This document shows positions 26,324-35,422 of a stretch of 53,408 nucleotides of DNA, one piece after another. Position numbers and translations under genes: made by a program. The stretch's first letter is position 1; every line of letters begins with the position of its first letter. The notes under the pieces are model-generated. The model was not told the origin of the DNA, searched no databases, and worked only from the letters and a program-made list of their open reading frames with translations. The DNA is from Planctomycetota bacterium (lineage in GTDB: Bacteria > Planctomycetota > Phycisphaerae > Phycisphaerales > SM1A02): the NCBI GenBank assembly GCA_014381305.1, contig JACNLW010000112.1:1-53408 (forward strand), given 5' to 3'.

Positions 26324-28417
26324 TCAAGCGTCTTTTGGTACATCTACATCAGGAAAACAATTTTCTAGAATGGATTCTTTGCCGCGACTCTGGATTTCAG
26401 TTTGAAGTGCAGTGATAAATGTATCGAGATCGACAGCGCCTAAATCATGGCGGATCCCTCTCATCCGAACTGAGACTTGTCTTGCTTCAGCATCCCGCGG
26501 TCCAACAATGAGTTGCCATGGCACTTTCATGTTCGCAGCCTCGCGGATTTTTGCTTGCACCCGTTCGTCGTTTTTATCCATAGAAACGCGGATTCCAAGG
26601 GCATGAATCAGATCATGTACTTCTTGCGCGTAGTCATTTGTCTTTTCGGAAATTGGTAGGACGCGAACTTGCTCAGGAGCAAGCCACGTTGGGAATGCCC
26701 CAGCAAAGTGCTCGATGAGGACTCCGATAAACCGCTCCATCGACCCAAACGGGGCACGATGAATCATGACCGGTCGGTGGTGTCCACCGTCTTTTCCGAT
26801 ATATGTAAGATCAAAGCGAATTGGCAAGTTATAGTCAACTTGAATTGTGCCAAGCTGCCATGGTCTGCCGAGCACATCGTTGACAATGAAATCAATTTTT
26901 GGACCATAAAATGCTGCTTCTCCAGCATCTTCCGTCCACGGGACGTCAAGTGATTCAACTGCCTCTCGACATGCTGCTTCTGCTTTGTCCCAATTGCTCG
27001 CCTCGCCAACGTACTTATCAGAATCTGGATCGCGCAGCCCAACTCTAACTTTGTAATCATCCATGCCAAGTGTTGCAAAAATAACTTTCACAAGTTCAAG
27101 GCAGCCGCGGATTTCATCTGCAATTTGATCTTCCATACAAAATAGATGCGCGTCGTCTTGCGTGAAACCGCGAACACGAGTGAGCCCACCAATTTCACCA
27201 GATTGTTCCCAGCGGTAGACCGTTCCAAACTCAGCAAGACGAACAGGAAGGTCTCGGTAACTGTGTGGTGAACTCGCATAGATACGAATGTGATGCGGGC
27301 AGTTCATCGGTTTAAGTAAATATCCTTCGATGTCACCCTTTGCCATCATGTTTGAAAGTTCACTGCAAGAACACCCTTCATCGGACAACCTTTTTAACTG
27401 GTCAGGATCAATGAGCGGGGGATACTGGCTCTCTTGGTAATATGGATAGTGCCCAGATGTTCGATACAAATCTAGTTTGCCAATGTGCGGTGTAAATACT
27501 TGGCTGTACCCTTGCAGTTGCAATTGTTCTGCAATAAAAGTTTGTAACTCTTGGCGGACTACGGCGCCATTTGGTGTCCAAAGCACCAGCCCTTGCCCAA
27601 CTTGTTCATCAACATGGAATAAACGTAAGTTTTTTCCAACTGTTCGATGATCGCGAAGTTTCGCTTCCTCACGTTGTTTCAGATACGCTTTGAGTTGTTT
27701 AGAATAAACAAACGCGTTGCCATACACACGAGTGAGATTGTCAGACTCAGCATCCCCGTGCCAGTAACTGCTCGCGATGGTCATGATTTTATACGATCCG
27801 ATTCGTCCAGTTGATGGAACGTGTGGTCCCTTGCAAAGGTCTTCCCAGTTTTTGTCTTTTTCGCCTGTTGCGTACCACGTGAGGGATGTTGAACCAGTTT
27901 CCAGAGCTCTTTTTGCGTTATCTATTTTGTACTTGTTTCCTTCTTTTTCGAGTTTTTCCAGCCCAGTAGTTGCGTCGAGTTCATAGCGTGTGAAAGGGCG
28001 GTTTTCTTCGATGATCGCCTTCATCTCTTTTTCAATTGCCTCAAACTCATCGCTGCTAAGGGGTTCTTCATTTTCGAAGGAAATGTCGTAGTAAAAACCA
28101 TTCTCAAGCGCGGGCCCGTACACCAATTCAGTTTTGGGTCGAATGCGTTGGATTGCTTCGGCCATCACGTGCGCACAACTGTGGCGAATGAGCAACAGTG
28201 CATCCGGATCGGTTTCTTTTTCACCTTTTCTTGCAGTGACAATTTTTACTTGGGCATCTTCTTCGATCGGCGTGTTGAGGTCACAGAGTTCTCCGTTAAT
28301 TCTCGCTCCGATAGCGACACTTGCAAGACCTGCTGAAATATCTTCAGCGACTTGGAGCGGTGATGTAGTTGTGTCAAAAGAACGTGTTGTTCCATCTGGA
28401 AGTGTAATGATTGGCAT
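26324..28417 (-). CDS. thrS: Threonine--tRNA ligase
   Basis: A 697-aa class II synthetase, somewhat longer than the 642 of E. coli. Domains in order are TGS (MPIITLPDG to about 65), the editing domain with RHSCAHVMAEA and ASSYWHGD, the catalytic core with zinc ligand Cys in KPMNCPHH, motif 2 TVYRWEQSGEIGGLTRVRGF, motif 3 GSMERFIGVLIEH, and the anticodon-binding domain (VRVLPIS onward). It starts 3 bp after the nrdR stop. infC follows after 287 bp, as in many bacteria, but rpmI and rplT do not. Confidence 0.97.
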   Translation of the reverse strand: MPIITLPDGTTRSFDTTTSPLQVAEDISAGLASVAIGARINGELCDLNTPIEEDAQVKIVTARKGEKETDPDALLLIRHSCAHVMAEAIQRIRPKTELVYGPALENGFYYDISFENEEPLSSDEFEAIEKEMKAIIEENRPFTRYELDATTGLEKLEKEGNKYKIDNAKRALETGSTSLTWYATGEKDKNWEDLCKGPHVPSTGRIGSYKIMTIASSYWHGDAESDNLTRVYGNAFVYSKQLKAYLKQREEAKLRDHRTVGKNLRLFHVDEQVGQGLVLWTPNGAVVRQELQTFIAEQLQLQGYSQVFTPHIGKLDLYRTSGHYPYYQESQYPPLIDPDQLKRLSDEGCSCSELSNMMAKGDIEGYLLKPMNCPHHIRIYASSPHSYRDLPVRLAEFGTVYRWEQSGEIGGLTRVRGFTQDDAHLFCMEDQIADEIRGCLELVKVIFATLGMDDYKVRVGLRDPDSDKYVGEASNWDKAEAACREAVESLDVPWTEDAGEAAFYGPKIDFIVNDVLGRPWQLGTIQVDYNLPIRFDLTYIGKDGGHHRPVMIHRAPFGSMERFIGVLIEHFAGAFPTWLAPEQVRVLPISEKTNDYAQEVHDLIHALGIRVSMDKNDERVQAKIREAANMKVPWQLIVGPRDAEARQVSVRMRGIRHDLGAVDLDTFITALQTEIQSRGKESILENCFPDVDVPKDA

Positions 28418-28420
28418 GCG

Positions 28421-28924
28421 TTATTTTTTTGGTGTTGTAAAAAGGTCAGATTGAGATGGGATGACTGGAGGAGCGTCTTGCATACTTGCAACTTCTTGTG
28501 TTATATCTTCAAGATGTTGGTAATTGAAATACTCTGAAGCATAGCGGATGTATACGATTGGGTCGATTGATTTTAGTTTGTTTGCAACTCGTAATCCAAT
28601 CACTTTTGATTGCACTTCGCGATCGAATTCGCGTATGAGTTCTTCTTCAACTTCAAGCACAAGTGAGAATTTGATATCTTCTGGAATTGGTCGTTTGCCG
28701 CAGGCAGCTTGCAATCCTTTGAGAACTTTTTCTTGATCAAAAGGGATTCTCGTGCCATCTTGTTTGATAACCATAAGTCGCGAAGTTTTTTCAACGCGTT
28801 CGAATGTAGTAAATCTACGGTTGCAATGCTGACATTCTCTACGTCTGCGGACAGATTGCCCACCATCTGAGGCGCGGCTGTCAATTACCTTATCGTTGTC
28901 TCGTTCGCAATATGGGCACAACAT
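28421..28924 (-). CDS. nrdR: Transcriptional repressor NrdR
   Basis: Zinc-ribbon/ATP-cone repressor of ribonucleotide reductase genes, 167 aa. The zinc ribbon is CPYCERDNDKVIDSRAS...CQHCNRRFTTFER and the ATP-cone starts LMVIKQDGTRIPFDQEKVLKGL. The last 20 residues (DAPPVIPSQSDLFTTPKK) extend beyond the usual end. It lies 3 bp before thrS. No nrd genes are present in the window. Confidence 0.96.
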   Translation of the reverse strand: MLCPYCERDNDKVIDSRASDGGQSVRRRRECQHCNRRFTTFERVEKTSRLMVIKQDGTRIPFDQEKVLKGLQAACGKRPIPEDIKFSLVLEVEEELIREFDREVQSKVIGLRVANKLKSIDPIVYIRYASEYFNYQHLEDITQEVASMQDAPPVIPSQSDLFTTPKK

Positions 28925-28946
28925 ATAGTAGTATTGTACTAGGAAG

Positions 28947-28967
28947 AAACTGACCGAGGGTTAGTTT
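28947..28967 (-). terminator. Hairpin overlapping the zinc-ribbon gene stop
   Basis: Stem AAACTGACC/GGTTAGTTT (one wobble pair) with loop GAG, the same loop and stem style as the hairpin at 17843. It overlaps the stop codon of the zinc-ribbon gene and lies just upstream of nrdR. The following T run is poor, so termination may be partial. Confidence 0.4.
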
Positions 28968-29721
28968 ATTTTGTGGGGCAAATCGCCTCGCGTGTATCTT
29001 CTTTGAGGTAAAGAATTCGATCACATGATCCACAGACAACAATATTCTCACTAGATCCAAGGAGTGTGGTGAGGGCATCGAGAGAAATTCGAAGGCTGCA
29101 TGAACTACATGAATATTCACGTCTCTTTAAATCTTCAACGTCAATGGAAGCCATCGATTCACCTTCGTAATCGTCAGCGATTGCGTCGAATGTATTGAGC
29201 GCATCTTCTGGAATGATAGAAGCAGCAGCTTTTCGCTGTACTTCAAGCTCAGCAAGTTGTTCTGCAATTTCAGTTTCACGGGTATTGAGTTCAACCGCAG
29301 CTGAAGCAAGCACAGTTTGTCGCTCTTCGAGTCGCGATTGAATATCTTTTGCACTTCCCTCAAGTGTTTCTACCGCAGACATTTCAGTAATTTCTTCATC
29401 TTCAAACGCTTTGCGTTGTTCTTTGAGCGTATTGATTTCAGCAAGAACAGCAGAATATTGCTTGTCGTTGACAGCTTTGTTTAATTCTTCACGTAAATGA
29501 TCAATGCGATTGTTGATTGAACCAGTTTCGGTTTCAATTGTCGAAATGTGCGCTAGATGTTGTTTTCGTTGTTGTGAGTTTTCCGCTTGTTCTAACTCAA
29601 TTTCTTTGAGTTGTCGTTCTTGGACGTTGAGGTAAATTTTTGCGGATTCGACTCGACTTGTTAGACCACGGACTTGTTTGTCTACAGAGTAAAGTGCCAA
29701 AAGGTTTTCGATTAAGGGCAT
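28966..29721 (-). CDS. Coiled-coil protein with C4 zinc ribbon (DUF164/CT398-like)
   Basis: A 251-aa protein. Residues 1-175 form a long antiparallel coiled coil (many Q, E, K and L; the segment LNKAVNDKQYSAVLAEINTLKEQ is typical of the family). Residues about 205-240 hold a C4 zinc ribbon: YSCSSCSLRIS and IVVCGSCDRILY. Members of this family are widespread in bacteria, including Chlamydiae, and have been linked to secretion or RNA handling, but function is not settled. Between it and cdsA is a 48-bp gap; nrdR follows. Confidence 0.88.
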   Translation of the reverse strand: MPLIENLLALYSVDKQVRGLTSRVESAKIYLNVQERQLKEIELEQAENSQQRKQHLAHISTIETETGSINNRIDHLREELNKAVNDKQYSAVLAEINTLKEQRKAFEDEEITEMSAVETLEGSAKDIQSRLEERQTVLASAAVELNTRETEIAEQLAELEVQRKAAASIIPEDALNTFDAIADDYEGESMASIDVEDLKRREYSCSSCSLRISLDALTTLLGSSENIVVCGSCDRILYLKEDTREAICPTK

Positions 29722-29769
29722 TTGGGCAATTCTAGCAGAGTTTTCAACGCTGTTGTTAATGAAACGCAG

Positions 29770-30639
29770 TTAACTTAACAGCCAAAACGCAGCGGGGCCA
29801 ACCAAAAGTAGAGAATCAAGGACATCAAGCACGCCGCCAAGACCCGGCAATACACTTGAAGCATCTTTTAGCCCGCTATCTCTTTTGAATACACTCATGA
29901 TCAGATCGCCAGCTTGTCCAAGGAAACCAAAGAGGACGCCAATTCCAAATGCTGTTTGCATCGAGATGTGTGGTTCCATCGGAAGCCATTTTTCACTTGC
30001 CATTGCGAGGAAAACCGCTGTGATCCCTGCAGTAAGTAATCCGCCGATGAGACCTTCCCATGTTTTTCCAGGACTGATCCATGGAATAAGTTTGTGACGA
30101 CCAATAATAGATCCGACAAAGAATGCACCTGTGTCGCACATTTTGATGATTGCAATTATGCCAAAAATCCACCATGCGCTGTGATCTTTTCGGATGAGGA
30201 GAAGAAGCCCAAAGCCCATCGCAATGTAACTTGAAGTTGCAACTGTAACTGCTGCGCCTGTAAACACACCGCGAAGTTCTTTGCCTTTGGCAAGTGAGAT
30301 GACAGAGAGCGCCATCGAGCAGATGATGATTGTTGCCATTGTTGCCATGACATTTGTTGATGAAGTGTTCGCGGGCATCAGGTAAATAGCAGCGATCCAG
30401 GCTTCCATTGTAATGATGAGTACAGGTGTGCTACAACGTGCGCCGACACTTGCAGCGATTGAACAAAGTTCTATCGCAGCTAGAGGTGCTGCAAGTGCAG
30501 CAAGAATTGCAATCAACAACCCGTTTGGGATGCATGTGCCACAACTTAAAGTGCATCCTTCGATCTTTGCATCGAAGGCAATCATCGCAATCAATACAAT
30601 ACTTAAAAGTGGGCCAGTGATAAGCCGTTGCTTCAGCAT
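29770..30639 (-). CDS. cdsA: Phosphatidate cytidylyltransferase
   Basis: Makes CDP-diacylglycerol from phosphatidic acid and CTP at the inner membrane. I start at the ATG giving MLKQRLITG (289 aa, 7-nt overlap with the rhodanese gene); the frame extends 13 codons upstream. About seven to eight membrane helices are visible. The C-terminal signature reads SVFKRDSGLKDASSVLPGLG and then GVLDVLDS. In the family consensus the PGHGG...DRxD segment has His and Arg where this protein has Leu and Val. Length and overall motif still support CdsA. Confidence 0.88.
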   Translation of the reverse strand: MLKQRLITGPLLSIVLIAMIAFDAKIEGCTLSCGTCIPNGLLIAILAALAAPLAAIELCSIAASVGARCSTPVLIITMEAWIAAIYLMPANTSSTNVMATMATIIICSMALSVISLAKGKELRGVFTGAAVTVATSSYIAMGFGLLLLIRKDHSAWWIFGIIAIIKMCDTGAFFVGSIIGRHKLIPWISPGKTWEGLIGGLLTAGITAVFLAMASEKWLPMEPHISMQTAFGIGVLFGFLGQAGDLIMSVFKRDSGLKDASSVLPGLGGVLDVLDSLLLVGPAAFWLLS

Positions 30640-30965
30640 GATTTGTTCGATTCTCCCCACGTTTCGAATCCCCCGCAAATTGATTGGCTCTTGAGAAAAC
30701 CAATTGTCCTAAGATATCGCGCAAGCGTTCCTGAACGGTTTCCACTTTTACAATAGATAAAAACTGGAACGTTGCGGTATGGCGAGAGTTCTTGCAGCCG
30801 AACCGTGATATGTTGCAGCGGCAACATCAACGCACCTTGAAGATGTCCTTCTTCGAATTCTTCAACCGTTCTGCAATCGATGAGCAGCGTGTCTTTTGCT
30901 CGCGTTGCATGGTACTCATCAATCGAGATTTCTATGGGGACGTGATCTGTAATCGCTCGAGACAT
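30633..30965 (-). CDS. Single-domain rhodanese-like protein
   Basis: A 110-aa sulfurtransferase domain. IDCRTVEEFEEGHLQGALMLP is the entry motif and the active-site loop is FIYCKSGNRSG, with Cys as the persulfide carrier and a six-residue loop suited to sulfur transfer. It stands alone (one domain), 22 bp after recX. Partner unknown. Confidence 0.9.
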   Translation of the reverse strand: MSRAITDHVPIEISIDEYHATRAKDTLLIDCRTVEEFEEGHLQGALMLPLQHITVRLQELSPYRNVPVFIYCKSGNRSGTLARYLRTIGFLKSQSICGGFETWGESNKSC

Positions 30966-30987
30966 GATGAAATCCTACCACGAAATC

Positions 30988-31614
30988 TCAATTCGCTCGA
31001 CGGATCGCCTCCGAAGCGACATCTGAACTAAAACCTCTCCTTTGAAGCGCTGCCATCACCCGCCTTCGCTGCGTAGGTTCATCGAGATTGGACACTTTTG
31101 CAAGACGGATTGTTGCAAGCTCGGTTGCTGCATCTTGTTCACTTTGGTCACCAAGTGCTTCGTGTATTGCTTGCGCTGCGCAGGTTTCTGAAATGCCTTT
31201 GCCCGAAAGTTTGTGCGTGAGCCATCGCCGACTTGCTGGTTCAACACGTATCCACTCTCTGAGACACGCGCCTGCATACGCAAAATCGTCAAGCCAGCCA
31301 TCCTCTTCAAGTTCCTTCGTAATGATTGAAGCAGCGGATGCCTCAGAACCTCGTTTGATGAGACGATCAGCCAGTTCTTTTTTGCTCCATGCTCTTCGTG
31401 AAAGAAGTTGCAGTGCAATTGATCGTGTTTGTGCATTGGTTTGGACATCTTCGATTGAGTGGAGGAGCGCATCTGTCCATTCTTGATTAAGTACAATTTC
31501 TAACTTTTTAATTTCTGAAACAGTAAGTGTCGCAACGCACGTTTCTTGTACATAAATGTGCCGGACATTTGGATCTTCGTGATCCGCTTCGATGGCGGTG
31601 ATGGTTGCACTCAT
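30988..31614 (-). CDS. recX: Regulatory protein RecX
   Basis: Modulates RecA filament activity. The 208-aa protein is built from three-helix repeats: RSIALQLLSRRAWSKKELADRL, GWLDDFAYAGACLREWI and RRRVMAALQRRGFSSDVASEAI are the family hallmarks. An N-terminal segment of about 60 residues with beta character precedes the repeats, as in several long RecX proteins. Its ATG overlaps the stop of the TPR gene by 4 nt. recA is not in this window. Confidence 0.9.
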   Translation of the reverse strand: MSATITAIEADHEDPNVRHIYVQETCVATLTVSEIKKLEIVLNQEWTDALLHSIEDVQTNAQTRSIALQLLSRRAWSKKELADRLIKRGSEASAASIITKELEEDGWLDDFAYAGACLREWIRVEPASRRWLTHKLSGKGISETCAAQAIHEALGDQSEQDAATELATIRLAKVSNLDEPTQRRRVMAALQRRGFSSDVASEAIRRAN

Positions 31615-31922
31615 GAGAGATTTTGTAAAAGTGCCTTCATCTCTTCTTGGGCATGTAGATCGCCAACTTCATCCGCTTGTACGAGTCCCTCTTCGAGGGT
31701 TTTTCTTGCACCCATTGTGTCCCCGCTTTGTTCTTGGACTCGTGCTTTGTGATACCAAGCATAAGAGTAGGAGGGGTCCACTTCCATTGTTCGATCAAAC
31801 CATGCAATTGCTTCCTCGTGATTTCCTGATTTGGAGTATTCCATCGCGATTCCGTACATACAGAACGCGTCGTGAGGGTCTTTGTCTAAAAGATTTCGCA
31901 ATTGACTCAATCGGTCTGGCAT
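31611..31922 (-). CDS. Small TPR protein
   Basis: A 103-aa protein with two to three tetratricopeptide repeats: DAFCMYGIAMEYSKSGNHEEAIAWFDRTMEVDP, split around residues 18-50, then YAWYHKARVQEQSGDTMGAR. The acidic C-terminus completes the last helix. It has no signal peptide. It heads the minus-strand run that includes recX, rhodanese and cdsA. A protein-binding adaptor is the only safe statement. Confidence 0.85.
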   Translation of the reverse strand: MPDRLSQLRNLLDKDPHDAFCMYGIAMEYSKSGNHEEAIAWFDRTMEVDPSYSYAWYHKARVQEQSGDTMGARKTLEEGLVQADEVGDLHAQEEMKALLQNLS

Positions 31923-31943
31923 AATGTCATTATCATGTCATGA

Positions 31944-33374
31944 ATGAGAACTTTTCGCGACACAATCACCGTTCTTTTTCTACTGATTTTTTCTTCTGCA
32001 AGTTTCGCAGATGGATTAAACCTCCGTCACTTTGTTGGTGGTGTCACTCGTTCTCTTGAAATAGAGGGTAAATACTGGTATCAAAGTGTTGGCGATCGCC
32101 TCTTTGTACTTCAAAAAAATAGCGGAAAGAAAGTGATGGAGGTGCAACTCACCACGCAAAGGGGGGCTGCAGTTTGTACTGATCTCATTGTGTACAACGG
32201 CACACTTTGGGCATTGCTAGACGGCAAAAGTGTGGTTGAACTATCGATCAGTAGTAACGGAATGCCAACTATTGTTTCGAAAATGGTTGCTCGCGATTTG
32301 GGAATCGTACCGAGGCAACTCGATGTGATTTCAGATTGGCCAGTTGTCTTTGGCGATGGCGGTGCTGTTCGTTTAAGTGATGGCCGAAAAATTGTATCTT
32401 TTGATGGCACAGTGACGGGCGTGGCGCTCTCTCTTGATCGTGGGATTGTCTATGCAGCCCAGCGCAGGATGTACGAAGGCGGTACAAATGAATTTTTAGG
32501 GTCGGCAACGTTGCTTGCAGAACTCAATCAAGATGCAAATGCAGACCCAGGAACACTGGTCTTTGCCAGAGACCTTGGAGACCGAACCGAGGTTGGGCTG
32601 ATGACACCCGAGGGTCGCGACGTTGATGCGTTCCAAGGAACAGTCACGCTTGCTGGTGGGAGTGCTTCTTTAAATATAGACGGAAGTCGTGTACTTGTTT
32701 GTACAGATCGCGGTGTGTATATTCTTGGTGTTGCGCCTCGTGAACTTCGATTGCTCAAAACAATTGATGTGGCTGGTGCAACGGATGTTGGTGTGATCGG
32801 ATCAAATTATTTGGCAATTTGCGGCAATAGGGGCCGCGAGATATATCGCATTTCCGTCGATCGTGGTGGTGAAGGGAATACTCACTTGCGTAAAGTTGCA
32901 GCCACCGCTGCGATGTCTCGAGGAAATGCCGATCGTATTGGGATTGAAATTCCAACAGAGAGCGGCGTCATGCGATACAACTATGATGGTGGTATAGATC
33001 TTAGTATGTCGCAATCAGTGTTACCAGATCCAAATCCTACAGATGCAGTTGTTCTTGGCTGGTCAACTTCACTTCACGAGTCGACCAATCAAATGACTGT
33101 TCGTGATGCTACCGGGAATGTTGTGCAAGGGCTGGGCGTTGCAAGTGCATCTACGGTAGTTTCAATCGGCGGAAATTTTTGGTTTGGTACAGAAGACGGC
33201 ATCGTCGTGTGCGGTCCCAACGAATCAGGAACAATGGATGTTCTTGGATCGATATCTATTGCAGGTCCGGTTGTGCAACTCGTCCCTCAACTTGATGGCA
33301 GTGCTGCATTTGTTTCTGAAGCAGGGTTTGTTGGTGTTGTAACCCCGACTTACGATGTTGCCTGGGAACAGTAA
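31944..33374 (+). CDS. Secreted beta-propeller-like protein of unknown function
   Basis: A 476-aa protein with a signal peptide (residues 1-22, ending SSASFA). The rest is beta-rich, with recurrent blade-like segments such as GDRLFVLQKNSGKKVMEV, GDGGAVRLSDGRKIVSFDG, DGSRVLVCTDRGVYILG and NFWFGTEDGIVVCGP, consistent with a seven-bladed propeller. No catalytic motif is recognised. Its last 25 bp overlap the convergent nth gene. A Gly/Val/Asp-rich composition suits an extracytoplasmic protein. Confidence 0.7.
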   Translation: MRTFRDTITVLFLLIFSSASFADGLNLRHFVGGVTRSLEIEGKYWYQSVGDRLFVLQKNSGKKVMEVQLTTQRGAAVCTDLIVYNGTLWALLDGKSVVELSISSNGMPTIVSKMVARDLGIVPRQLDVISDWPVVFGDGGAVRLSDGRKIVSFDGTVTGVALSLDRGIVYAAQRRMYEGGTNEFLGSATLLAELNQDANADPGTLVFARDLGDRTEVGLMTPEGRDVDAFQGTVTLAGGSASLNIDGSRVLVCTDRGVYILGVAPRELRLLKTIDVAGATDVGVIGSNYLAICGNRGREIYRISVDRGGEGNTHLRKVAATAAMSRGNADRIGIEIPTESGVMRYNYDGGIDLSMSQSVLPDPNPTDAVVLGWSTSLHESTNQMTVRDATGNVVQGLGVASASTVVSIGGNFWFGTEDGIVVCGPNESGTMDVLGSISIAGPVVQLVPQLDGSAAFVSEAGFVGVVTPTYDVAWEQ

Positions 33375-33982
33375 CGTTTGCAAATAGAGTCACTCTCACA
33401 AGTACCGCCGCGTTTTTTACAGACTGCTCGTCCGTGATAAATCAATAGGTGGCTTAGCATTGTCCAATCTTCCTGTGGAAAAAGCGCCATGAGTTCTTTT
33501 TCAATTTTTGGTGGCTTTGTTTCTTTGGTAAGCCCAAAACGCTGTGCTAAACGAGAAACATGTGTGTCAACAACGACGCCTTCGTTTTTGCCCATCGCGT
33601 TTCCAAGCACTACGTTAGCAGTCTTTCGAGCAACGCCGCGAAGTGATATGAGATCTTTCATTGTGTCAGGGACTTTTCCGTCAAATACTTCGTCAATTCG
33701 TTTCGAAGTTTCATACACAGATTTCGCTTTGCTGCGAAACAAACCAATCGATGCAATGTAGGGTTCAATTTCTTCTGGCGAAGAATTGGCAAAATCTTTT
33801 GGGGAGGGGAACGCTTTAAATAGAGCGGGGGATGCCTTGTTTACACTGATGTCTGTTGCTTGCGCAGATAGAATTGTTGCAATGAGCAATTCAAACGGTG
33901 ACGTGTGTTGCAATGCGCATGTTGCATCTGGATACCGTTTTTGAAGAGCGGCGAAAATTGCGCGTGCTTTTTTCTTTGTCAT
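33350..33982 (-). CDS. nth: Endonuclease III with atypical Fe-S cysteine spacing
   Basis: DNA glycosylase/AP lyase for oxidised pyrimidines, 210 aa. The helix-hairpin-helix LISLRGVARKTANVVLG carries catalytic Lys120, and Asp139 is in VVVDTHVSR. The C-terminal cluster cysteines are 188, 195, 201 and 205, giving spacing C-x6-C-x5-C-x3-C rather than the canonical C-x6-C-x2-C-x5-C. The cluster may still form with altered geometry. The stop lies 25 bp inside the 3' end of the convergent propeller gene. Confidence 0.93.
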   Translation of the reverse strand: MTKKKARAIFAALQKRYPDATCALQHTSPFELLIATILSAQATDISVNKASPALFKAFPSPKDFANSSPEEIEPYIASIGLFRSKAKSVYETSKRIDEVFDGKVPDTMKDLISLRGVARKTANVVLGNAMGKNEGVVVDTHVSRLAQRFGLTKETKPPKIEKELMALFPQEDWTMLSHLLIYHGRAVCKKRGGTCESDSICKRYCSQATS

Positions 33983-34434
33983 TTATTCTCGATGTTCACA
34001 AGCGGTTTGCCATCACTCCACGTTGTGCCATCGGCCCACATTTCTTGCTTCCAAATTGGAACTTGTGATTTTAGTAGGTCGATGAGAAAACGACAGGCAA
34101 GAAACGCGTCGTCTCGGTGGTCACTTCCCACGGCAATCACAACACTTGCTGCATCGACTGGAACGCTGCCGGTGCTGTGGCAAATATGAATTGCTCGAAC
34201 AGAAAAACGCGCAACGGCTTCGGTAGCGAGTTTTTCAAGTTGTGTTTGCGCCATTGTTTCGTAACAGTCGTATGAAAGTTCAACGAGATTGCCATGTTGC
34301 GCATTGAATTCTGGTCTTGTTCTGCCCACAAAAATACATTCGCCGCCGCAACCTATTGCAGGTAATTGGCTGTGCTTTTGTACATCAACTTCTCCATTGA
34401 CAAAGTGAACTGAGATGCGTGGCTCTTTTTTCAT
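33979..34434 (-). CDS. moaE: Molybdopterin synthase catalytic subunit
   Basis: MoaE transfers sulfur from MoaD thiocarboxylate to precursor Z. In the 151-aa protein, GECIFVGRTRPEF, LSYDCYETMA, HSTGSVPVDAASVVIAVGSDHRDDAF and VPIWKQEMWADG follow the family order; the last holds the active-site Lys. It overlaps the nth start by 4 nt and is divergent from moaB by 91 bp. No MoaD, MoaA or MoaC gene is in the window. Confidence 0.93.
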   Translation of the reverse strand: MKKEPRISVHFVNGEVDVQKHSQLPAIGCGGECIFVGRTRPEFNAQHGNLVELSYDCYETMAQTQLEKLATEAVARFSVRAIHICHSTGSVPVDAASVVIAVGSDHRDDAFLACRFLIDLLKSQVPIWKQEMWADGTTWSDGKPLVNIENK

Positions 34435-34525
34435 AGTGTTGTTCTATTTTAGTGTTAATTATGATATTCGGTCACTTTGGGGTTGGGGCAAATTGACCGC
34501 GGTTCAACGTGGTAAACTACTACGC

Positions 34526-35041
34526 ATGCATCTACATGATCCATCAGTGAGCGCAGCTGTTGCGATTTTGACAGTGAGTGACACGCGATCCCTCAAAGAG
34601 GATCGAAGTGGTGATTGCATCGTTGCATTGTTGGAAGGGGCAGGTCACATATTGGCAAATCGGTCACTTGTTCGCGACGAGTCAAATGAAATCACCGCTG
34701 CAGTCTCTGGGTGGGCTGCATCTTCTGAAATTGATGTGATTATTGTCACGGGTGGAACAGGTCCATCTCCAAGAGACGTGACGCCCGAAGCAGTAACAAC
34801 TTTGTTTAGCGCGTCTCTTCCTGGTTTTGGCGAATTATTTAGACAGTTGAGTTACGAAGAAATCGGCGCGGCAGCAATGCTAAGCCGAGCCGCTGCAGGA
34901 TGGATTGATGTGGATACGTTGAGAACGCCTGTATTTTTGTTGCCCGGTTCACCAAAAGCAGTAGAATTGGCGATGGAAAAACTGATCATCCCGCAACTCT
35001 CTCATTTACTTGCGGTTTGTCGAGGCAAGAAAACGATATGA
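34526..35041 (+). CDS. moaB: Molybdenum cofactor biosynthesis protein MoaB/MogA
   Basis: Molybdopterin adenylyltransferase family, 171 aa from ATG 34526; the longer frame to 34415 would add a non-conserved leader overlapping moaE. Motifs are VAILTVSDTRSLKEDRSG, IIVTGGTGPSPRDVTPEA (substrate loop) and FLLPGSPKAVELAMEKLI. It adenylates molybdopterin before Mo insertion. Its TGA overlaps the acpS ATG by 4 nt. Confidence 0.92.
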   Translation: MHLHDPSVSAAVAILTVSDTRSLKEDRSGDCIVALLEGAGHILANRSLVRDESNEITAAVSGWAASSEIDVIIVTGGTGPSPRDVTPEAVTTLFSASLPGFGELFRQLSYEEIGAAAMLSRAAAGWIDVDTLRTPVFLLPGSPKAVELAMEKLIIPQLSHLLAVCRGKKTI

Positions 35042-35421
35042 ACTATGTGCATGGTATTGATGTAATTGATGTCCCTCGTATTTCTGCAATGTTAGAAAAA
35101 CATGGCGATCATTTTATCAATCGATGCTTCACCAAAACCGAACAAGAAGCCGCAGCGGTTTCAGCAGAACAGACTCGTGCTGAACGTTTTGCTGCGAGAT
35201 ATGCTGCGAAAGAAGCAGTACTCAAAGCGCTCGGTACTGGGCTCTCTGGTGGTATTGAATGGATTGATATAGGTGTTGTCCGTGATGATGGCGCACCTCG
35301 CATTGAACTCACTGGAAAAGCAGCAGAGGTTGCTCACAAAGCAGGCATTAAAGAATGGCGATTGAGTCTTTCTCATGCCGCGGGCATTGCTTTTGCAAGT
35401 GTGATAGGATTTGGAGACTGA
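35038..35421 (+). CDS. acpS: Holo-[acyl-carrier-protein] synthase
   Basis: Transfers 4'-phosphopantetheine from CoA to apo-ACP. From ATG 35038 the protein has 127 aa. VHGIDVIDVPRI carries the magnesium Asp and ERFAARYAAKEAVLKALG the second metal Glu and conserved Lys; LSLSHAAGIAFASVIG closes the fold. The start overlaps the moaB stop (ATGA). Confidence 0.95.
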   Translation: MNYVHGIDVIDVPRISAMLEKHGDHFINRCFTKTEQEAAAVSAEQTRAERFAARYAAKEAVLKALGTGLSGGIEWIDIGVVRDDGAPRIELTGKAAEVAHKAGIKEWRLSLSHAAGIAFASVIGFGD

Positions 35422-35422
35422 A

